Part shown: positions 57,410 to 64,000 of the stretch, piece by piece
Numbering within the stretch: position 1 is the first letter of the stretch
How the letters are laid out: each line of letters starts with the position of its first letter
Assembly: GCA_947579665.1 (NCBI GenBank)
Contig: OX388350.1
Location: 34,753,393 to 34,817,392 of the forward strand
DNA: 64,000 nucleotides
From: Sympetrum striolatum
Taxonomy: Eukaryota; Arthropoda; Insecta; Odonata; Libellulidae
Reading direction: 5' to 3'
Position numbers and translations under genes: made by a program
Notes under the pieces: generated by a model
What the model was told of the DNA's origin: nothing
The model's input: only the letters and a program-made list of their open reading frames with translations
The model's database searches: none

Positions 57410-58610
57410 CAATAATGCTTGAAATTGACGTTCAGTGCTTCAACGAATTACACCTACTCTTTTCGAGGATTCAAGATTCTGAAGTACAAAATGTAATCGG
57501 AAAATTGGAAATATTGACGGGCATTGTTCAGGACTATGGGCTGCATGTGCTGAACTTACTCGGAACAACAACAAGAATTCCTCTTTGATGGAAGTCAAAA
57601 TTCTACGAATTAAACCTACTCTATTCAAGGATTCAAGATTTTTAAGTGGAAAATGTAATAAAAAAATCTGATGTGGCCAACACATGACTTTCTCCGTATT
57701 TATTGAAAACAGAAGCCTATGCCGGTAATGTATTAATAACTCCAAAACAATGAGTGTTACAGGAAAATGTTTCATACAAGCTTTGTAGTAAAAAACATTG
57801 TATGTAACTTTGGTACATAATTAAATATACCTAAATTGCATTCTAACAGAGATATGTATGAAAAACTTCCTTTTCTGGGTAAAAAACAACTTCCGGTTAA
57901 CCATTATTGAAGAATAACTCCTAAACAATCAGTGTTACGGAAAACTGTTTCATGCAAACGTTGTAGTAAAGTACATTATCTATAACTTTTGTATGTAATT
58001 GTATATACCTAAATTGCATTTTGACAGAGAGATGTATGAAAAACTTCCATTTCTGGATTAACAACTTCCGGTTAACCATTATTGGGGAATAACTCCTAAA
58101 CAATCAGTGTTACGAAAAAATGATTTGCAAAAAATTGTAGTAAAATACATTATCTATAACTTTTGTATGTAAATGTATATACCTATATTGCCTTCTTACA
58201 GAGATATTTAAGAAACAAATTTTGTTCCGGATAAACCGCAACTTCCGGTTCAGCGATATTCACCAAAAACTAATCAACTTTTGGCATTAATAGGAAAATT
58301 CTAAATATAAATTTTGAAAATGATCGGATAATTACTTTTTAAGATAGAGCGCCCACAAACTTTTTAACCACAGACAGACAGACACACACACAGACAGACA
58401 TGTTCGGGAAAATAGCTAAAACATGCTCTATGGGCCCCAAAACATCTATTTCCGTCGAAATCTGGAGGTTGAATTTTTTTGCGAATACAATACTTTCTCT
58501 ATACTACGTATAGGGAGAAAGTAAAAATTGGAAAGATTGAAGAGCAGTGTTCAAGACTACGTGCTGTATGCTGCTGAACCTAATCGCATCTACAACAGTA
58601 AGTTTACTTT
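57410..58610 (+). repeat. 161-bp tandem repeat interrupted by a transposable element
   Basis: CGAATTACACCTACTC at 57444 recurs as CGAATTAAACCTACTC at 57605 (period 161), and 'ttcaggactatgggctgcatg' at 57529 recurs as a diverged 'ttcaagactacgtgctgtatg' at about 58550. The second unit is split by copy E of the Helentron-like family. The first unit encodes CFNELHLLFSRIQDSEVQNV and the second a similar stretch with a stop, so a duplicated exon is conceivable; a donor-like A|GTAAGT follows the second unit at about 58600. I cannot name a protein. Confidence 0.65.
57667..58527 (+). mobile_element. Helentron-like element, copy E
   Basis: Starts TCTGATGTGGCCAACACATG and ends GGAGAAAGTAAAAA followed by T. 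Three internal modules of about 174 bp begin near 57733, 57907 and 58081, each with 'aataactcc(t/a)aaacaat(c/g)agtgttac' and 'acttccggtt'. A short CA run is at about 58381-58395. The 3' hairpin (CTTTCTCTATACTACG with its partner) is intact. The 161-bp tandem repeat in which it sits supplies an unoccupied site, which fixes its ends to within an A-run. Confidence 0.95.
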
Positions 58611-58994
58611 AAAAAAGGAAAAATATAATTTATATTCATTTGAATTAAGGAACTATGTCTACTTACCTAATTTATTTTTTTTAGTCTATACCTGACTCTA
58701 TTTGACACGTATTAAAATATTAGATGTATAGTAGAGAACGAGAGGGTTAACATGTAAGAAGAGACTAAATAGCTTCAATCTCACCTTTAAAAATACGCTT
58801 TTTATTATTATTAACGATAATAACTGATATCACGCGGAAAAACAATAATTCTATAATTTATACCTTTTAGTATACAAGAGGACCATCAGTACCTGGAATA
58901 GCTTTCCATTTAACAAGTAGCTTGGAAATTACAAAAAACCGCTGGAGGCTAAAGCAACAACAGAAAAGGATAGGGAACAGTAATTAGCAACGGA
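58611..58994. other. AT-rich spacer
   Basis: Nothing supported between the tandem repeat and the 3' tail of the CR1-like element. Confidence 0.4.
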
Positions 58995-60485
58995 TCTACA
59001 TCTACATCTACATTAATACCCTACAAGCCGCCTTTCGGCGTGTGGCAAGGGGTGTAAACACCAGTCGAATCTAAATTACTTCCTTATTCGGTTATTGTCA
59101 CGTATTGTTCGCGGAAAGAATGAATCTCTAAAACGATTCGTCCTAGCATCTATTTCTCTTAACTTACGGTCATTATCGGATCGACCGAGGTAGCAGGGGG
59201 GTTACATAATACCGATTGTATCTTCGGAAAATGTAGTTTCCCTGAATTTATTAAGCAATCGCAGCCTAGCTTCCAATCTCCTTTCTTTCAAGGATTCCCA
59301 ACCTACGTCTGAGAGCATTTTTGTAACGCTTGCTTTTTTATCGTAGCATTTCTTAACAAAACGAACCGCTTTACGCTGCACTTTCTCGAGTTCGCGAGTA
59401 CACGTTTCATCCGCCGGATCCCATATACTTGCCGCATATTCCAGAAGGGGTCTGACCAAGGTAAAATAACATCGCTCTCTCACATTTTCATCGCATTTAC
59501 CGACAGTGCGCTTTACAAAGCCAAGCCTTTTACTTGCTTTGCCGCAGATTTTTCGAATATGCGTGCTCCAATTTAAGTTATTAGTAATGTTGATCCCGAG
59601 ATATTTAACTGAATCTACTACTTTGATACTAATTCCATTAATTTTGTATGGGTGATTTGGACGCATTTTTTTCTTTTAGAAGAAATTAACTACGGAGCAT
59701 TTACTTACGTTAATATCTAATTCCCATTTTTCGCACCACCTTTGGATGAGGACTAAATCGTTTGAGAGAGATGTCCGGTCTTCCTCGTTTGTTATTTCCC
59801 TATATATAACCGAGTCATCCGCAAATATCCTCACATTACTAACTATCTCGTCACTCAAGTCATTGATATAAATAAGGAAAAGAAGAGGTCCAATTACACT
59901 GCCTTGAGGTACGCCAGAGGTAACTTTGACTTTATTTGAGCTAACGCCATCCAGTACAACTTGTTGTTCCCTCTCGTAGAGAAAATCCTTAACCCAGTCG
60001 ACTACTTCCTTGTTAATGCCCGCTAGTTTAAGTTTGTGAATTAGTTTGTAGTGGAGGACTCTATCGAATGTTTTTTGAAATCTAGGAAAATAGCGTCCAC
60101 TTGCTGTTTACATTCGGCAGACTTTAAGATATCGTGTACAAATAGAGCAAGTTGGGTTTCACATGATCGGGACTTCCGAAAACCATGCTGGTTTGCGTCG
60201 AGGAATTCATTTCTATCTAAAAATCCCATGAGTGAGCTTACGACGATATGTTCCATTACCTTTCCGGACAGCGAAGTTAATGATATGGGTCTATAATTTC
60301 CTGGGTCCTCCTTTAATCCGCTTTTGTAAACAGGAGTAATATTAGCTAATTTCCAATCGGATGGGACACTACCTTCATTAATTTTGTGGCAAGTGGTGTG
60401 GATTGTGGCAAGCATTTTTCTCCAACGTGAATTCACCCTCTTGAGGCAATTCTTCACATTATGAGAACGAGGCGTCACTTGCCCA
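58995..60485 (-). mobile_element. CR1/Jockey-type non-LTR retrotransposon, 5'-truncated, decayed
   Basis: Minus-strand reading encodes most of a reverse transcriptase and its C-terminal region. In order: GNYRPISLTSLSGKVMEHIV, then DANQHGFRKSRSCETQL, the first catalytic block DAIFLDFKK (frame break after it at about 60070, one base missing in an A-run), the block GVPQGSVIGPLLFLIYINDL, the catalytic FADD motif within VRIFADDSVIY (about 59810), YLGINITNNLNWSTHI, and the VQRKAVRFVKKC region shared with the copy at 8054. In-frame TAA stops lie at 59676-59678 and 59202-59204; the latter is a CAA-to-TAA change relative to the 8054 copy. The natural stop is at 59076-59078. The 3' UTR has the CGCC-GAAA-GGCG hairpin (59029-59040 on the plus strand) and a TAGATG hexamer tail. 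The endonuclease domain is absent, so it is 5'-truncated and inactive. Confidence 0.95.
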
Positions 60486-60860
60486 AATTACTGTGGGCGC
60501 CCCACATTCGGCCGAGTTAAGCTGACTATTCGAGAGTGGCCATATCGTACTCGGACGGGAGGTGTGCCCACTGACATAGAATACACCGTCCCGTGCTTGT
60601 TTAACGAGAAAAGCTTAGTTAGTTCGCCCGTTTTGCAGCGGCAACTCATTCGACCGTCTGTCTCACGTTCCTAATTGATGTCCCCGCTAAAGTCGACGCG
60701 CAGCATCCAGGCATTTTTATCTCTCGCGGGAGCTATAAGTGTAACGGTGGAGATGCAATTTCGAGTGGCCCATCAGAATACACGATGAAATTTCCCTTGA
60801 GGAATGTCCCGAACGGAGGAAGGAGAGAGAAGAATTTGGGAAGTAAAAAAATTTTCAGTG
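60486..60860. other. GC/CpG-richer block, unassigned
   Basis: Directly upstream of the truncated CR1-like element, composition becomes clearly richer in G+C and CpG ('ggacgggaggtgtgccc', 'aagtcgacgcgcagc'). It does not read as retrotransposon sequence. It could be a CpG-rich regulatory region or an exon fragment of a host gene, but no frame is recognised. Confidence 0.35.
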
Positions 60861-61402
60861 ATTCAAATGGGATATATTAAAATGATACCACAGCTACGTA
60901 AGGTAATGGAAATTCCGTTTCTTTGTAAAATAAAGAAGTCTTGAAAAAAATATCCATCTCGTTTATGTACCCCAGGAGTAGCACTAATGAATTCTGGGTG
61001 CGTCTTCCCCAACAGGAAAACAATTTTACTACGAAATTAATCACAAAATAGTTTGCTTTCCCAGCAATGGTTTTTTTATGAAAGTAGGGACCCCATTCCA
61101 GATGTATCTCATCACAGGAAAATATGCCCCACGCCGAAAAAAATTTAGCAACGTTTGTGAAAAATCCTTTTTCTGGAATTTAAATTTAACGTAGCTGATG
61201 TAATTTATTACAGTGATGAGATTCTTACCTATCATATTCAGGATTCCATTTAACTATTTCTATTTTTTCGTTAGAATCGCTTCAAAAAGTCGACCTTTTG
61301 AAAAGCTTATCAACTTTCTGTCCGCTTTCTAGGAAATATATAATGGCTTTTAAGGGGATAATAACAGTTTATGGAAGATAAAAGCAAACTCATTTCTCTA
61401 GC
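60861..61402. other. AT-rich non-genic stretch
   Basis: No supported feature; an unrecognised minus-strand frame lies at 61041-61235. Confidence 0.35.
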
Positions 61403-61501
61403 ATGTGTCAAGCTAGCGATAAAGACACACTTGATGCTTTAAACAGAGTGAGCAGGAAGTTCTCTTTGAAAGAAGACAAAATGGAATTTATTTTCATTCA
61501 G
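61403..61501 (+). CDS. Candidate first coding exon (weak)
   Basis: An ATG opens MCQASDKDTLDALNRVSRKF and continues for 33 codons to CAG|GTAAAG at 61501/61502, a good splice donor at phase 0. The residue mix is charged and protein-like. Unspliced, the frame stops after 72 codons at 61621. No family is recognised and no acceptor or second exon was found. The evidence is only start, frame and donor, so chance is a serious alternative. Confidence 0.22.
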
Positions 61502-62635
61502 GTAAAGGTTCCAACCACATATTGTTTGCTTTCTGATTTTAATTTTTGCTTCCATATTACTAATCCTGATTTACATACTTTAAAAAATCACGTGGTGATA
61601 GTGGATGACAATAACAATTGACATCACGCAGAAAAATCTCCATTAGCATCATTTATTCTTCCAAGCCAAAAAATAATGATCCCAGATATAAAATATATTA
61701 AGCAGATTTAAGCCAAATATACTGCATATTTAAACGTGCAAAATTTAACTCAATTGACGAGAAAACCATTTTACGATAAAAGAAATAACCGAAAAATTAT
61801 AATCCATATTTTAAACTAAAGCAGCCAATTTTTACTTCGATTTTCAACAGAGAAGAATTGGGATTAGATTGTATCGGCGCGAAATCTAATATCCTTCTAC
61901 AAAATTATTTTATGCACCGCATTTCCCCTGCGATGAGGCGTTTCGGATTGTTAAATAGCCGTATTAATCGTTGTTGAGAATCGGAATAATTTTAATGCCC
62001 GCTCGGAGCATAAGCCTTTTGTGTTTTTTAATCGACTAATCTCCCGATATTAATTAGCAATCAAGATGACGAAATCAACTGCGAGGTCTAACCGATGTTC
62101 GTAATGAAATTAATTTATCATTCAGTGTTGGCATGATAGGGAGAGTGATGACAAAGGGATATAAATTTCGTTATGACATCTATTTGACGAATTCCTTATA
62201 TAAATGTCATTTCGAATTACGCCCGCCTATTTTGATGCGCTGGTGACAGCAAACGCTTCGCGAAAACTCTGAAGAGGGATAAACTACCAAATGGAATATT
62301 TTATTTTTACTTTCCATTGGAATATATATTTCAAAAATGAGCTTTACCCTTTGTAGCATGGTTGTAGCAGCGTAAGACCATTTTAAAGCATGTCACAGAT
62401 GCTGGCAGAGTTTATCTATATGCGGAATCACCGTTTTCTCGTTCACTTTCAAAAGTATCCGTTGCGGAAAGAGTAATCGAAAACTACACATTTGTTATAG
62501 TGGGCTGTTATGATTTCCTTGTTGTGCCTTCTCTCTTGAGAGAATATCGCGTGCTCCATGTAGTTAAATCATTTTCATTAAAGATATACGCATAACATCA
62601 TAAATGTTTGTACATTTCAAGTACTAACAATTCGT
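61502..62635. other. Non-genic stretch with possible conserved non-coding texture
   Basis: 61870-62280 contains mixed-composition DNA with several ATTA/TAAT words and 'cgcccgcctattttgatgcgctg', unlike the plain AT-rich background. It has no frame. It could be a regulatory element of a neighbouring gene; this is only an impression. Confidence 0.3.
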
Positions 62636-62795
62636 ATATCTATGTCTATGTCTATGTAAGAACCCTGCAAGCCGCCTTTCGGCGTGTGGCAGGGGGTGCA
62701 AGCACCTTGACTCTATTTTCCTAAACGGTTGCTTTCGCGTATACTTCGCGGAAAAAATGAATTTTTGAAACGATTCGTTTTAGCATCAGCAAATA
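62636..62795 (-). mobile_element. CR1-like retrotransposon 3' end, related subfamily
   Basis: On the minus strand the last codons read RFKNSFFPRSIRESNRLGK followed by a stop, homologous to RFRDSFFPRTIRDNNRIRK in the 8054 copy. The 3' UTR carries the same CGCC-GAAA-GGCG hairpin (62673-62684). The tail consists of ATAGAC/TCTATG units instead of TAGATG. Only about 160 bp remain, so it is an extreme 5' truncation. Confidence 0.85.
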
Positions 62796-63476
62796 GGGTA
62801 AAATAGTGAATTCCAGAACAAAGATTTTTCTATTTTAACTTGCCTAAATAGCTTAGGATATTAATTTAATTTTAAAAGCATTAATTTTGATAGATCTTAT
62901 TAATTTGTAGAAAAATCTTCTATATGGTTAACAGCATATATAAGCAAAAGTAGATATGTGGAACAATGTTCAGTGGATTGATTTTCTTAGATATTTCTGA
63001 ATTCCACACGAACAGAAAATACACTCCAATCAACAAATTAATACGACTGCGATTAAGTCCCTCTTAAATAATAGGTTCAGCATTATAAACCTCCTCCTTC
63101 TGCACCAAAATCACCAATTACGATGCAAAGCCATCCTTAGAGCATATAAGGAAACTAATGAAAATTACCATAAATAAAATGTTCTGACAATTTTTTAGGA
63201 AGGTATACTTTTCAAAAGATAAGCCCGATCCGTTCCGATTACAGTAGATGATTTACCTCGCGCAATCAAGAAGAGCAGAACAGAATTGTATTGTTGTTTA
63301 CTCAGCTTTGCTTTGTTTGTCCCTAATAGATAGCCAAAATTAAAACGTTTGATTTTGGTGAAATAGATTCTAAGTTTGACTTTCAATGGGGGCGCATAAG
63401 AGCTAAATGACCTTTTCTGTCGAAATAGTATTAACAATTTAACTAACTGCAACCACTATTATTTTGCTTCATAATA
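62796..63476. other. AT-rich non-genic stretch
   Basis: No supported feature; an 85-codon minus-strand frame at 63195-63452 is unrecognised. Confidence 0.35.
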
Positions 63477-63615
63477 TTTTTACTTTCTCCATATACGAAG
63501 TATAGAGAAAGTATTGTTCTCATGAAAAAATTCGACTTCGAGATTTCAACGGAAATACATGTTTTGGGGTCCCTAGAACACGTTTTGACTATTTTCGGAA
63601 TGATGTCTGTGTGTA

Positions 63616-63678
<63 letters not shown>

Positions 63679-64000
63679 TAGTGGACGCTCTAACGTGAAA
63701 ACTATTGGTCGTATCAACACCAAACTTAATATATAGTACTGTGGTGTGTGCTGTCAGAGTTGATTGGTTTTTGGAGTAAATCGGTCAACCGGAAGTCGAG
63801 CTTTATTCATTAAAGCTCATTTCCGGTTTTCAAAATATCTCCATAAATATGATATATACGTATATTGTATTACTTATAAAAGTTTTAGATAATGTATTTT
63901 TACCATAACTTTTGTATTTAACATATTTTTTTATCACCGGTCGATTAGGAGTTATTCGTGCAATACTGATAAACCGGAAGAAGATGATTATGTACTTTGT
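63477..64000 (-). mobile_element. Helentron-like element, copy F (runs off the window)
   Basis: Minus-strand copy whose 3' end is at 63477: reversed, it ends GGAGAAAGTAAAAA followed by T. The hairpin is complete (CTTTCTCCATATACGAAG with TATAGAGAAAGTA). It carries the longest GT run of the family and at least one internal module, and continues past base 64000, so the 5' end is not visible. Confidence 0.9.
63608..63678. repeat. Long (GT)n microsatellite inside copy F
   Basis: About 70 bp, almost uninterrupted GT after a few TATG units at the left. Other copies have only 15-45 bp at the same place. Confidence 0.95.

Noticed and set aside
57400..57588. Coding exon pair in the 161-bp tandem repeat
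   Set aside because: The two units share similar translations, but the second has a stop and is interrupted by a transposable element; no start, acceptor or family supports a gene.
1..64000. Bacterial-style operons, CRISPR arrays, prophage or integrated viral genes
   Set aside because: No clusters of co-directional frames, no regularly spaced identical repeats with unique spacers, and no viral protein pattern were seen.

Overview
This window looks like a gene-poor, AT-rich stretch of an animal nuclear genome, most likely an arthropod and probably an insect. The evidence is the absence of long open frames or operons, the density of non-LTR retrotransposon remains, tRNA-derived SINEs, short inverted-repeat DNA transposons and microsatellites, and a CR1/Jockey-type retroelement ending in a hexanucleotide tail. 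From memory, not checked, that kind of tail is frequent in polyneopteran insects. I recognise no host protein-coding gene with confidence. Three short frames (3942-4148 +, 28976-29081 -, 61403-61501 +) have an ATG and a plausible splice donor and are listed as weak exon candidates. No rRNA gene, functional tRNA gene, CRISPR array or bacterial feature was seen.

Layout. 1-3.8 kb: AT-rich DNA with a perfect hairpin and a ~480-490 bp tandem duplication; parts recur in inverted orientation at 18.9-19.4 kb. 8.05-8.5 kb: 5'-truncated 3' end of a CR1-like element. 8.85-14.8 kb: the most striking object, a ~6 kb imperfect palindrome with arms of about 2.3-2.5 kb that align by eye along almost their whole length, at roughly 75-91% identity. 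15.2 kb: a decayed C-terminus of another non-LTR retrotransposon. 20.8-22.0 kb: two TA-flanked MITEs, one nested in the end of a second copy of the other. 26.35-27.84 kb: a nested inverted-repeat element whose inner part holds five tandem units, each with a tRNA B-box-like motif. 31.5 kb: a small inverted-repeat element around a tRNA-like core.

33-64 kb is dominated by six copies of one non-autonomous family (33277-34260 +, 35385-35888 +, 40518-41224 +, 55496-56382 -, 57667-58527 +, 63477-64000 -). Its members have a TC-type 5' end, an offset inverted repeat, a strong 3' hairpin, CA/GT microsatellite and internal tandem modules, and insert next to A-rich sites. This architecture resembles Helentron-associated (HINE/DINE-1-like) elements, but the assignment is inference. 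Other insertions include a 77 bp Tc1-like MITE inside one copy, a 311 bp hAT MITE with a perfect 8 bp target duplication, a reverse-transcriptase relic split by a 423 bp TA-flanked element, two copies of a tRNA-derived SINE, a Tigger-like end at 54.9 kb, a ~1.5 kb CR1-like element with reverse-transcriptase motifs on the minus strand (58995-60485), and a third CR1-like 3' end at 62.6 kb.

Nothing here reads as a cooperating set of genes. The biology is that of mobile elements and their remains, with nested insertions that allow relative dating. The 6 kb palindrome and the B-box tandem array are the structures least explained by standard categories. All alignments were made by eye; boundaries are approximate unless a target duplication fixes them.
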